In this document: positions 15,569 to 24,557 of the stretch, one piece after another | Layout of the letters: each line of letters begins with the position of its first letter | Numbering within the stretch: the first letter of the stretch is position 1 | Assembly: GCA_019155205.2 (NCBI GenBank) | Contig: JAHNZQ020000010.1 | Span: 1,360,860-1,401,943, forward strand | DNA from: Gracilaria vermiculophylla | Lineage: Eukaryota; Rhodophyta; Florideophyceae; Gracilariales; Gracilariaceae | Length of the DNA: 41,084 nucleotides | Reading direction: 5' to 3' | Notes under the pieces: model-generated | The model's database searches: none | What the model saw: the letters and a program-made list of their open reading frames with translations, nothing else | What the model was told of the DNA's origin: nothing | Made by a program: the position numbers and the translations under genes

Positions 15569-17512
15569 ATGGTTTCATCATTGCCAAGCAATTCCTCACA
15601 GCCAAGTGCACCCACACCAAAGACCCTCGACACGAAGCCGAATCCATCGCCTCAAAAGCGCCCCATAAATCCGCCGTTGATGACATCCATTTCACAAAAA
15701 CGGCCTTTGCATGTATCAATGGCTGCCTTGGTCTCACAACCTGCAAGCCAGGATCGTCGCACGACAACTCGACAGTCTAGCGCCGGTAAGCCGCCTAGGC
15801 TGTTTTTGGCTTACAAAGCAAACAGCGACGATGCAAATGCTCACCTTATTCAGAACTACCATGAGTACATTTCAAGGGGATACAGGCCTTACGATTTTAT
15901 GTCGAAAGAAGAGGAAATCCGGTTGGAGGACATCGCGAAGAATCATGTTCCCCGAACACTGCGAGAAGCAATACATGCTATTGAAATACTTAAAATGTCA
16001 AAGAGGGTCATGCTAGCTGCTCTGCGAACTCTCAACGTCAGGGTAGGGGACCTGAAAGTCGTCTATTATCGTGAGATGTTGGCCACCAAGCTCGTTCAGC
16101 GTCAGTTGTGCGCAAGCACCGTGTTGGATTGTATCGACGACTTTGACACTATCAACCCGTCACTTGCCAATGAACGCCATCACCGTTTGCGCAGGTTACC
16201 GGAAACTGTTGCGAAAGGTCCAGAAAAGAAAAAGAAAGCGGAGGAATGTATTTACTGGGTCGCTGGGGATACACCCATGTATGACGAAAACCGTGATGTA
16301 GTTCCGGGAATGCCTCCGTTGGAGGAGGTGATTGCTCTCTTACAGCAAGAGAAATCAAAGTTAGAAAAAGCGCAGATTGAGGAGAAACCACAAGAAACAG
16401 AAGAAAACGTGGAAGAAATCTCTCGGCCGGAATCCGTGCATGTAGCCGCCGAAGAAACATATGACGATAATTCTGAAGCATTAGGCGATGCTCCTTTGTT
16501 TGGGGATGGAGAATACTGTAGACTTCTTCATGCTCTCGCAGACAAGCGTGTAGCGCCTTACTTGAGTCAGCTACGTAATCCTCAACTTAAAGAGAAACCA
16601 TGGACGGCGTATGTTGCACCCGTATTCAATGATAAGAGGTTTCGGCCGGTTCCGATTAGGTCTGTGTCAGGCGGTGTCAAAAGAAGTGACATTATTGGCA
16701 TCTATCCAAGGTTTGTTTTTGAACGAGACGGCGAAACTCTGCAACAGAAGTTTGCTGAATTCAGGTCATTGTATAGAGCCGCCGTTCGAGGATACGTACA
16801 ATGGGGTGACGATCAGTCGCATACATTTGCAGACTTTTGTCAATCGAAAAGATATATCATGTATGCATTCTGCCTATTGGAGAATTTCCCACAGCTTGAG
16901 CCTCTAACCCTGAGGCCGGAGGAAGGAAATAGGGAAGAAAGGAAGAGGGTTGAAAATGCGTCTAAACGTCCACTAAATGTTGTAGATTTGGATATAGAAG
17001 ATGACCTCGCAACACCCATTGCTAAGCGAGCGAAAGCAGCCATGCTCGGCGATAAGGAGCGTGATGAGCTCAAAAAAATCATAGAAGGCGGTGAACCAGA
17101 AGACCTTGGAAGCACAACTCAGGGGCCCGGTGATCAGCCTGGATTGAACATTCCTATGACAAAGTCAGAGGAGATTCTTTGGCGTGAACGTGAGGAGAAA
17201 GATAGGACAGTGTATGATGCAATAGCCCGGACTGGTGGTTTTGGCAGCGAAGGATTGCTATGGAGTTTGTTAAGATCTACACCAGGCTCAGCTAAGTTTA
17301 ATAACATCGAAGATAGAATACGAGAAAAGATTGTGACAGAACTTGAGCATGCTCAGGACCGTCATCTAGTTTCTCTGCTTATCGGATTACGTGAAGCGCG
17401 CGGTTTGCTGGCGGACTCGCGAGATCCGCAAGAAGAAGCAACGCTTGCGACCGCGAAGGAGATTATTCTTTCTAATCTGCGTTCAAATATACGCCGTCAT
17501 AAAGAAAATTGA
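15569..17512 (+). CDS. Hypothetical charged protein, probably nuclear
   Basis: A 647-aa protein from the first ATG (15569) that I do not recognise. Residues 1 to about 75 are Ser/Pro/Lys-rich and disordered. Residues about 80-200 look folded and helical, including FMSKEEEIRLEDIAKNHVPR and VMLAALRTLNVRVGDLKVVY. An acidic linker (about 260-305) leads to a second conserved-looking block with YLSQLRNP, FRPVPIRSVSGGV and IYPRFVFERDGETLQQKFAE. A basic nuclear-localisation-like stretch TPIAKRAKAAM follows, and then a C-terminal block of about 90 residues with TGGFGSEGLLWSLLRST. The domain layout and charge suggest a nuclear scaffold or transcription-related protein, but this is only inference. The eIF2A gene ends 135 bp away in the opposite direction. 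Confidence 0.8.
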   Translation: MVSSLPSNSSQPSAPTPKTLDTKPNPSPQKRPINPPLMTSISQKRPLHVSMAALVSQPASQDRRTTTRQSSAGKPPRLFLAYKANSDDANAHLIQNYHEYISRGYRPYDFMSKEEEIRLEDIAKNHVPRTLREAIHAIEILKMSKRVMLAALRTLNVRVGDLKVVYYREMLATKLVQRQLCASTVLDCIDDFDTINPSLANERHHRLRRLPETVAKGPEKKKKAEECIYWVAGDTPMYDENRDVVPGMPPLEEVIALLQQEKSKLEKAQIEEKPQETEENVEEISRPESVHVAAEETYDDNSEALGDAPLFGDGEYCRLLHALADKRVAPYLSQLRNPQLKEKPWTAYVAPVFNDKRFRPVPIRSVSGGVKRSDIIGIYPRFVFERDGETLQQKFAEFRSLYRAAVRGYVQWGDDQSHTFADFCQSKRYIMYAFCLLENFPQLEPLTLRPEEGNREERKRVENASKRPLNVVDLDIEDDLATPIAKRAKAAMLGDKERDELKKIIEGGEPEDLGSTTQGPGDQPGLNIPMTKSEEILWREREEKDRTVYDAIARTGGFGSEGLLWSLLRSTPGSAKFNNIEDRIREKIVTELEHAQDRHLVSLLIGLREARGLLADSRDPQEEATLATAKEIILSNLRSNIRRHKEN

Positions 17513-17647
17513 TGGGGGAACTTGGCTGGAAGCTGCACACGATTAATACTACGAATCATTGCGACGTGGTCTTAGTAATTGATGGAGGTGGAATCCATCT
17601 CCCACGCCCCCCCTATTTTATTCAACGTGAGAAATTTGGAGATACAG

Positions 17648-19567
17648 TTACGAGACGGACAACTCCATGATTCGTTTCTCTACAGCCTTAAGCTCGTCTG
17701 TGACAGAGGTCTTTGTCTGAAGCTTTCCTTCTTGCTCCTGGTTAAGTTCCTTACCCTCAGCCTTGCTTTCTTGTAAGGCTTCGATCCCACGAAGCTTCTT
17801 TCGAAGTCTTTTCGCACGCTTCTCGGCATCTTCTAAGGTTGATATGTCCTCGGGGCTGACGTTCGAAGCAGTGCTCTGCTCCGCCGGGGTTGGCGTTTCG
17901 GACTGTTTAACCTTAAGTTGGCGTTCGCGCTCCTTTTTCTTGCGGCGTGCGAGTGTCGCTTTTGAAGGGCCAGTATCCATTAAATCCGGGTCCATCCCCG
18001 GAACGATCTTCTTGCCCCCAGATGAGCGAGGCACAGCTGCAGTGCTACCAATCCCACTTGAGAGGAACGCATTCTTGTCAACTTTTCCAGCGGCAAGATG
18101 CTGATGAAGCTTCAATGTAGAACCCGTCCCTCTGCTTCCTGGCGGCCGGTAAACGCCTACGTTTTGTGTAGTATTGCCATTCGCCTCATTCGATTGATCC
18201 TCCGGCTGAAAGGTACCGCCGAGCATGTCATCCATTGTGAACTTTGGATCGGCATATACACCTCGCAAAGCAGGCTTGAAAACAGCCTGATAGAGGTGAT
18301 CGTCCCCTAGTTTGTGCTCGTGAATTAACTTTCCATCAAATCTGACAACCTTATAACCATTGTCGACACGAAGTCTTGGAAAAGTTGTAGCCCCAAGAAA
18401 GTATCGTGAGCACGGAGACCAGCTGCACATCGTCGTGCATGGCATTTGCGCTCGACCAACAAGTGTCATCTTGTTTTTATCCCAAAACTCGACAGCACCA
18501 GGGAGATTGCCAAAACCACCGAGAGCGACGAAGCGTCCGTGTGGCGAGAAATGGATCTCGTTTCGAGACCCTGTGCCGAAGTCAAATACTGGTTCGCATT
18601 TATCATTGAACATTGTCGCGCGAGCGGGCATGAATCCGTAGATAATGATAAACTCGTTTCCTGTCGGACTCCAAGCTGCGCTGTAAGTCGGTCCTTGTTG
18701 CGGTAGATCAACCCTCTGGTTGTAAACGCCGAGATTGTCCATGAAGAACACCTCACTATTTCCGTAGTAGCTCTTGCCCTCATTGTCAATGTTTGTGCTG
18801 ATGAGAGCCAGCAGTGCTTTTCCCTTGGAGTTCCATTTAAAAGATGCGGAATCGGCATTGAATGCCGAACGTGAAGCCAGCTCTTCTCCTCCTTCGTCAG
18901 GATGCTTGAAAATAGAGATCTTTCCTGGAGCACCTCTCAAGCTCGGAATAAACGTGGCGATTGTGTAAGGGGCGGGTCCGGGACTAAGTGCAAACTTGGA
19001 GATCCCCTCGACACGTAAAATTGCATACGGAGGCTTTTCCAAGGCATCAGACTTGTAGAAGTGCACATTGTTGGTGACACAATGAGCGGCAATAGATTCG
19101 TCGTCACTCCATTGAATCGTTGGCCAAAAACCAGCATGAAAGACTTTCTGGTGAAATCCTCCGAGACGTTGTCCACTCTTCGCATTGTAGACAACCAAAT
19201 TGCGAACGGAGACACCGCTCACTGGACGACACCATGTGAGAAGATAGGTTCCTCCGGGCGAAAAGGCGGCAAAGTTGACCTTGAGGGGAGTTTGTTGATC
19301 AGCGAGCCCGCCGCATGAGCTAATTATATGTGCTGTCACGCTATCTCGAATGATAGCGGCCTGACTTTCGCCTTCAATGGAGAAAAAGTAGTCTCCGTGG
19401 GGGGCGAACTGTGAGTCCCTGCTTTCCGGGAGTGCTCTTCTTTGCTCACTTTCCGAGCCTTCTTGGTACGGAAATTGAGAGACAAACGCACGCGTCTTTT
19501 CACGAACAAGAACGGCGAGCGGTCGAGTTTTAACAGTTTCTTGATTGGCTTGTTTCGCGGAAGCCAT
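17648..19567 (-). CDS. eIF2A: Eukaryotic translation initiation factor 2A (eIF2A)
   Basis: A 639-aa homologue of eIF2A, the WD-repeat factor that can deliver initiator tRNA to the 40S subunit independently of eIF2. The N-terminal two thirds form a beta-propeller, with conserved pieces GFWPTIQWSDDESIAAH, PPYAILRVEGISKFALSPGP, YSAAWSPTGNEFIIIYGFMP, PVFDFGTGSRNEIHFSPHGR, ALGGFGNLPGAVEFWD and TMCSWSPCSRYFLGATT. The segments FHQKVFHAGFWP and RLRVDNGYKVVRFDG are also typical. After a Gly/Ser linker around VYRPPGSRG come a basic stretch ATLARRKKKERERQL and a C-terminal coiled coil to the end, as in the family. Length is close to the 585-aa human protein. The first ATG is used. It is divergent to PAT1. 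Confidence 0.95.
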   Translation of the reverse strand: MASAKQANQETVKTRPLAVLVREKTRAFVSQFPYQEGSESEQRRALPESRDSQFAPHGDYFFSIEGESQAAIIRDSVTAHIISSCGGLADQQTPLKVNFAAFSPGGTYLLTWCRPVSGVSVRNLVVYNAKSGQRLGGFHQKVFHAGFWPTIQWSDDESIAAHCVTNNVHFYKSDALEKPPYAILRVEGISKFALSPGPAPYTIATFIPSLRGAPGKISIFKHPDEGGEELASRSAFNADSASFKWNSKGKALLALISTNIDNEGKSYYGNSEVFFMDNLGVYNQRVDLPQQGPTYSAAWSPTGNEFIIIYGFMPARATMFNDKCEPVFDFGTGSRNEIHFSPHGRFVALGGFGNLPGAVEFWDKNKMTLVGRAQMPCTTMCSWSPCSRYFLGATTFPRLRVDNGYKVVRFDGKLIHEHKLGDDHLYQAVFKPALRGVYADPKFTMDDMLGGTFQPEDQSNEANGNTTQNVGVYRPPGSRGTGSTLKLHQHLAAGKVDKNAFLSSGIGSTAAVPRSSGGKKIVPGMDPDLMDTGPSKATLARRKKKERERQLKVKQSETPTPAEQSTASNVSPEDISTLEDAEKRAKRLRKKLRGIEALQESKAEGKELNQEQEGKLQTKTSVTDELKAVEKRIMELSVS

Positions 19568-20598
19568 TGTTGGGAGGGTACGGGGGAGGGGATCTGGGGG
19601 AGGTTTGTTGAAATTGATGAAAATCGGTGAACGGATGCCTTTCAGATGTTTGCTGCGTCGCAGTAATGAACGGGGTGTGTCAGCATTGCTCGTTTACCGT
19701 CTTCATAGCGTTTCAATCGATCGCAAGTACAGATGGTGGTTGTCAAGATACGCTTTCCCTATAAGAAGCGGCAACGGCAACGACGATTGATGAAGACAAA
19801 AAAAAAACATCGGCGTCGATAGCGTCACGTTGTGCTCACCCTCTCCACTCACACAGGAAAGGCTCAGCCGCGAAGCTCTCGAGGCTTCTCATTCAGGGCC
19901 TCAGCGTGCGTTAGGGGCAGTATTGCACCCGCCGACGGATAGGCAGTGTTGCCCGTGCACATTCGGAATTATTGTTTTAGTGTAGCTGCAGTAGCCTGTG
20001 AAGGCGACGACAAACTCGATTCAGAATGTTCAATACCATACACGGCTGTTTAATCCAAACACTTGTCCGAATATACTAAGGTAGCACGGCTACCGCCGGC
20101 TACCAAAGGTGCATTCAAAACGCAGTTATGCTGCGCTGTTTTTTGTGTACCAGACAACACATTCCGCATAACCTAGGCGGGTTGCATGGTCCCATCCAGA
20201 CACACCACGACGTCTTCCTCAAACCTGTTTTACACGTCTTGACTGCACTACTTCTTATCTCGCTCATTTATACCTTCCTGGCAGAATCGCGGACTTTCGC
20301 TTCTTTTCGACGACTTCAAATCGGTTTGGTATGCAGCTGGTGGACTTCAAATAACGGTGGAGACCTCACAAAACAAAGCATATCAATTGCTCTTGGTAAT
20401 CAGGCTTAAGCTGCGCTGTTGTCCTTGACGCTCCCCTGACACCAGCAACCGCCCAGTTTTTTTGCAATCGTATTCCTATCTTGAAACTCGCTCTAGTTGT
20501 CAACGAGCTGTGCACTGTTTTGGGCAATTGAAAAAGCAAGGCAAAGCTTAAGTTGACAACGAGGTTTTTGGCAATTTCTGCATGGAAGCTGGCCTATC
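19568..20598. promoter_or_regulatory. Divergent intergenic region (eIF2A / PAT1)
   Basis: About 1 kb between divergent starts. A 93-codon ATG frame at 20128-20409 (+) has one hydrophobic stretch but no family resemblance, and I do not call it a gene. The block CTGCGCTGTT occurs twice (about 20131 and 20409). No TATA box or RNA gene was seen. Confidence 0.45.
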
Positions 20599-20674
20599 AT
20601 GGAAGATGAAGATTATTTTGGTAATATCGCTGTTCCGGATAACGAAGACGAGGAAGATGCAGCCAACGACCTAA
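20582..20674 (+). promoter_or_regulatory. Overlapping out-of-frame upstream ORF of PAT1
   Basis: An ATG at 20582 lies 17 nt before the PAT1 ATG and opens a 30-codon frame that overlaps the PAT1 start and stops at 20672-20674. If the leader includes it, scanning ribosomes would meet it first. Presence in the mRNA is unknown. Confidence 0.4.
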
Positions 20675-22929
20675 CCTTCGGCGATATTGGAGATGTAAAA
20701 GCTGGTGACGAGGTTTCCGATGCTTTCTGGAAGCCAGATCACCAAAGTCTCTCTAGGAAAATAGAAGAGGAGAAGGAAATTATTCAAAGATCACGATTAG
20801 CGCCCCCAGTATCACAACCTTCCCACAGCGATCTAAATGAAAGGCACCTATCCGTTTCCCCTACTGAACACAATATATCCCCTTCAGATGCTGCATGGAA
20901 TCGTCTTCTTAACGCAATTCAGGGGCAACAACCCTCGCAAACAGACCCGCAATCGCACTATCCCTCCCAACCCCACCAACTGTCACCTTCGAATGCTTAC
21001 ATCGGCGATCATGCTTCGTTGTCAACATCGACTACTCAGCCACAGTATCCTCCACAAGTATCACCGTTAATAAATCCTCATGAATACGAGCGAACAATGA
21101 TCGCGTACTACGAACAGCAAACAAGGCAGTTATTGATGCGTCACGATGAAACTGCCGAGCTGCAATTACGGGAAGCCATTGCTGCACAGAACGCTGGTGT
21201 TGTTTTCGACAGAGCCAAATTTGATGAGCACCAAAAAGCATCTCGTCAGCGGATACTTAGTGAGTTTTATAACCGTGTCAACCATATTCGATATCTCGTC
21301 TGGCTTCAAGCTCGTCAACTCGGTCAACATACCGCACCAGTTGGGGAACAGAATCAAGCAGCAGTCCGTGATGAGTTTAGTTCATCTTTTGGTCTCCCGT
21401 TCGGAACTCAGAAGCCCACCATCGAAAATACACCAAGTCACGGAGAAGTTGGCAATGGTTACGGGCAGCCATCCGTCGATTTCTCTGCTCCAGATCTAGA
21501 GCATGCAATGAATGGTAGCTCAGGAATTTTCGCTGCAACACAGAAGAAACGAGAGTCCAATGCTTCTCATAATCATACCAGGGAAGCAGTTGACCTCCGG
21601 GACTTGGAACGACGTCTGATGGAGTCGGGCATAGATACCTCGTCGTCCACAAAGTATGAAAAGAAGTATACCAGCGCCACTCATGATGTGAGGAAAGAAA
21701 CCACACGTTCTGAAAGAAAGACTCGCCGTCTAGAATCAATGACTGATAAGGATCAAGAATTGGTCTTCAGAGTCCATCTCAGGCAAGTGGAAGCGGCAGT
21801 AACATACAAAGATGATTATTACAATGGCATGTATCGCAAAAACGAAAAGCTTACGGTAGGAGAATTGTATTCAGATCTGGCTAAGAGAGTTAATGAAATG
21901 AGATTAAGGAATCGAATGCGCGGGACAAACAGCCGCTTACACAGAAGTCGCCGAACGAGGCGTACCCCGCAGCCAAATGAAAACCAGGCTTCTCCATCCC
22001 AGTTCAATGAATCTTCAAACAGTGGTCTAGCAACCGCACTCGGGTCTGTTCAAACATGGAACCCCAAAGCCCCGAGAAGGGTTATGGATTTTAGCTCAAT
22101 TGAACGAAAAGCCCATAAAAGTTCTGAATCTAAGCTACTTCGGGATGATGAGAGAGTGAAAGTACGACATGAGATTGAGAGAGGATATGATATCATGGCT
22201 GTGATTCACGATATAGTTAGAGGCGAAAGTTCGGAAGTGTTGGACGACCAAATTCTCAGTCTTCTTCAAACTCTACATATCGAAAGCGTTGGTGAGGAAC
22301 GGGCAGATTCAGTGATCCCAGCCAACCCAGGGCTTCGGTTCTTCGGCACCCTTTGTGTTTTAGAAAAGGGGAGACGCTATTTGGCAAGAGTACTTGATAT
22401 TCTTGACCCATCAGAACGAATTCGGGTCGTTCCCTCGATATTTGAAAGTCTGGGGGTAATGATATATTCCCTTCAACGCTCAAGGCGGTCTACGTTACCT
22501 GGGGAAGACGACATTATATCCAAATGCTTACGATCAATAAGTGACACCCATACCTCCGCGACCGAGTGCCTGGCGATGCTGAGCTCGTTTAGTGAAAGTC
22601 ATTCGGGTCGCCCTGATGCGTTCCTGACCACATTTCGAAGCGCATCCGGGGCCAAGCTCATGTACTGCTGTATGCAACGGATATCGAGGGGATTGCATAT
22701 GAAGGAAATTGATGAGGAGGATGTGAGTCGAGCCGGAATCGATAAGCTCGCAAAGGTATTTACTGAAATGCTACAACGCATATTTGATGAGGCAGAACTT
22801 GTAAATAGGGCTTGGGAAGTAACGGCGAGTCTCGACAGTATCGTTTCTGGCGAAGTAAGATCAATGCTTCGTACAGAACTTAATCGACTGTTGCGAGATG
22901 GCGCTGCACCACCACCTCCAGAAAGATAG
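20599..22929 (+). CDS. PAT1: PAT1 mRNA decapping activator homologue
   Basis: A 776-aa homologue of Pat1/PATL1, the P-body scaffold that links deadenylation with Dcp2 decapping through Lsm1-7 and Dhh1/DDX6. Residues 1-45 are acidic with the family N-terminal signature NDLTFGDIGD. This is followed by a Pro/Gln/Ser-rich low-complexity region (about 70-160). A helical middle has YERTMIAYYEQQTRQLL and FDEHQKASRQRIL. The segment MTDKDQELVFRVHLRQVE with KDDYYNGMYRKNE (about 380-415) matches the Pat1 middle domain. The C-terminal all-helical domain carries LEKGRRYLARVLDIL, typical of the Pat1 C domain that binds Lsm1-7. It ends PPPPER. The convergent neighbour ends 78 bp away. Confidence 0.85.
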   Translation: MEDEDYFGNIAVPDNEDEEDAANDLTFGDIGDVKAGDEVSDAFWKPDHQSLSRKIEEEKEIIQRSRLAPPVSQPSHSDLNERHLSVSPTEHNISPSDAAWNRLLNAIQGQQPSQTDPQSHYPSQPHQLSPSNAYIGDHASLSTSTTQPQYPPQVSPLINPHEYERTMIAYYEQQTRQLLMRHDETAELQLREAIAAQNAGVVFDRAKFDEHQKASRQRILSEFYNRVNHIRYLVWLQARQLGQHTAPVGEQNQAAVRDEFSSSFGLPFGTQKPTIENTPSHGEVGNGYGQPSVDFSAPDLEHAMNGSSGIFAATQKKRESNASHNHTREAVDLRDLERRLMESGIDTSSSTKYEKKYTSATHDVRKETTRSERKTRRLESMTDKDQELVFRVHLRQVEAAVTYKDDYYNGMYRKNEKLTVGELYSDLAKRVNEMRLRNRMRGTNSRLHRSRRTRRTPQPNENQASPSQFNESSNSGLATALGSVQTWNPKAPRRVMDFSSIERKAHKSSESKLLRDDERVKVRHEIERGYDIMAVIHDIVRGESSEVLDDQILSLLQTLHIESVGEERADSVIPANPGLRFFGTLCVLEKGRRYLARVLDILDPSERIRVVPSIFESLGVMIYSLQRSRRSTLPGEDDIISKCLRSISDTHTSATECLAMLSSFSESHSGRPDAFLTTFRSASGAKLMYCCMQRISRGLHMKEIDEEDVSRAGIDKLAKVFTEMLQRIFDEAELVNRAWEVTASLDSIVSGEVRSMLRTELNRLLRDGAAPPPPER

Positions 22930-23007
22930 CTGTTTGCGGTAAATGAATGGAAACACAGAACAGAGAGCAAATGAAGTTCCAGTGTAATATGTACAGGTCT
23001 AATTAAT

Positions 23008-23763
23008 CTAGGTGAACAAAGATTCATCACCGACCGTGACTTCAGTCGTTTCGTGTGAATCATCGACAGCTTCCCCTTCAAACAGAGACGCATCTGGTCG
23101 TACATCAGACAACGTAGCACTGTTTTCGTCATCAGACTCGACGTAATCATCTCCTGCTTTAAGCACAGCATCATCCGCCTCTTCGTCATCGACGAAAATT
23201 TCAGCATTAGATTGAAATAGCTCCCTGCCGGTTAAACCCTGCCCTCTAGATCTTTCCGCCTTGGACATCTTCTTGAAGGCAGCCGCCTTATTTGCTTCTT
23301 CTTCGGCTTGCTTCGCCCTCTTTTTCTCCTCCTTCCAAATTAGGAAGAGCTCTTTCGTGACCGGTGTGCGAGTTGTAAGCTTTGCTCTCTCCTCCTCAAT
23401 CTGCTCCTCTACTGGAAGGTTGGCGATTCGGATTCGCTCCTTTTCCGCTTCTTCCTCGAGTCGCTTAAGCTCTGCTTCCTCTTCGGAAAGCTTCTTTGGC
23501 TTGTCCTGCACAGGTTGGTTCATAAGCTCAAGCTCTGCTAGTCGAGCTTGCATTTGGGCGAGACGCGCACTGCTCGCAGCAGATGATGACCCTGCACCGG
23601 TCGATCGCTTTCGGGGCCCGTCAACCTGCTGACTAGCCTGCTTCTTCACAGTTTCAACATATTGCTGCACTTTACGACTCTTTTTCTTGTTCTTGAGCCC
23701 AAAGGTCTTGTCCTCCACAATTTTCTTCTTTTGCTCTTCTGCCTTTTTCTTCTTCGGCGGCAT
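23008..23763 (-). CDS. ZC3H15/Tma46 (DFRP1)-like protein lacking the CCCH zinc fingers
   Basis: A 251-aa protein whose two ends match ZC3H15/Tma46. That protein is the partner that stabilises the GTPase DRG1/Rbg1 and associates with translating ribosomes. The N terminus has MPPKKKKAEEQKKKIVEDKT followed by FGLKNKKKSRK, a family hallmark. The C-terminal half has NLPVEEQIEEERAKL (115-129), TPVTKELFLIWKEEKKR (133-149), LTGRELFQ (177-184) and VDDEEADDAV (191-200), matching the DFRP region and acidic tail. Between them, where family members carry two CCCH zinc fingers, there is only an Ala/Ser linker and a Glu/Lys coiled coil. The protein contains no cysteine at all. The frame is continuous, so the fingers are not hidden in an unspliced exon. 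A DRG1-binding role is likely retained; the RNA-binding part is missing. Confidence 0.85.
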   Translation of the reverse strand: MPPKKKKAEEQKKKIVEDKTFGLKNKKKSRKVQQYVETVKKQASQQVDGPRKRSTGAGSSSAASSARLAQMQARLAELELMNQPVQDKPKKLSEEEAELKRLEEEAEKERIRIANLPVEEQIEEERAKLTTRTPVTKELFLIWKEEKKRAKQAEEEANKAAAFKKMSKAERSRGQGLTGRELFQSNAEIFVDDEEADDAVLKAGDDYVESDDENSATLSDVRPDASLFEGEAVDDSHETTEVTVGDESLFT

Positions 23764-24557
23764 TTTTCCGTTTGAGTCAGAGAATGCGCGAGTGTTAACC
23801 CAACGAGTCCCTAAAGATGTGTCCCTAAATATGTGTCAGTTATTTTCCTATCAGTGAACGCAAAATGAGATGGATGCAGACGACCAAGGTAAGTATTTTG
23901 ATGATGTGTGGAGACCGAGTTCAGGTGCGCAATCTCTCTCAATCGGCGTTGGGACATGACATGAACCATGCAGCCATCCTGCCTGAGGCTTTTCGTTTCG
24001 AAGAAAAATATTCATTGCAAATAATGAAAATATTTAAAAGTACCTTCTTCACAGCTGTTCTGTAAGTCTTGAAGCCCTGATGCGCTACGCCCAAATACAT
24101 GCAGAGAAAAAAAGTTATTTCGTTATTTGGCTCACTTAAATCTCCACAGCCCCGGTTAAGAAACTGTTTCTTATGATCCACAGGGAATAAGAGTGCAACA
24201 TTTCCACACCCAAAAGCCCATCCGTTCTCAGGGATTTTCAGAGGCAGAAGCTCAAATCCGAGAGAACGAGCCAGTAACCCGCTGCATTCGAGGATAAGGA
24301 GAACATTTATGTAAGAGGATGAAAAGCATGAATCATATTAACAGGAATGTTGGCGTTCCTTGTCTCTAAGATAACTCTGGGTAGTACTATAAAACATCAT
24401 TGAAGATTTTGAGTAGGCTTTGATCGAGTCACGTTTCGTGTCTGAAAGATCCCATCCCAATCTTCTTTGTAACTTTTGACAGTTGCATCATCGAATCCAA
24501 ACGTTCCCGCTGTTTGACGAGTGTTATATGTGAAAAGTATTTGCTCAACGTCTTGAT
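23764..24557. promoter_or_regulatory. Divergent intergenic region with TATA-like box (ZC3H15-like / WDR70)
   Basis: A 794-bp spacer between divergent starts. A TATAAAA element at 24388-24394 on +, 164 nt before the WDR70 ATG, could be its TATA box. Around 24006-24038 there is an AT-rich imperfect inverted repeat built on AAATATT / AATATTT. No gene is supported; the 80-codon minus frame at 23939-24181 lacks an ATG at its 5' end. Confidence 0.4.

Noticed and set aside
20128..20409. 93-codon + strand ORF with a hydrophobic segment
   Set aside because: It has an ATG but no family similarity or coding-like composition, and it lies in the divergent promoter region of eIF2A and PAT1.
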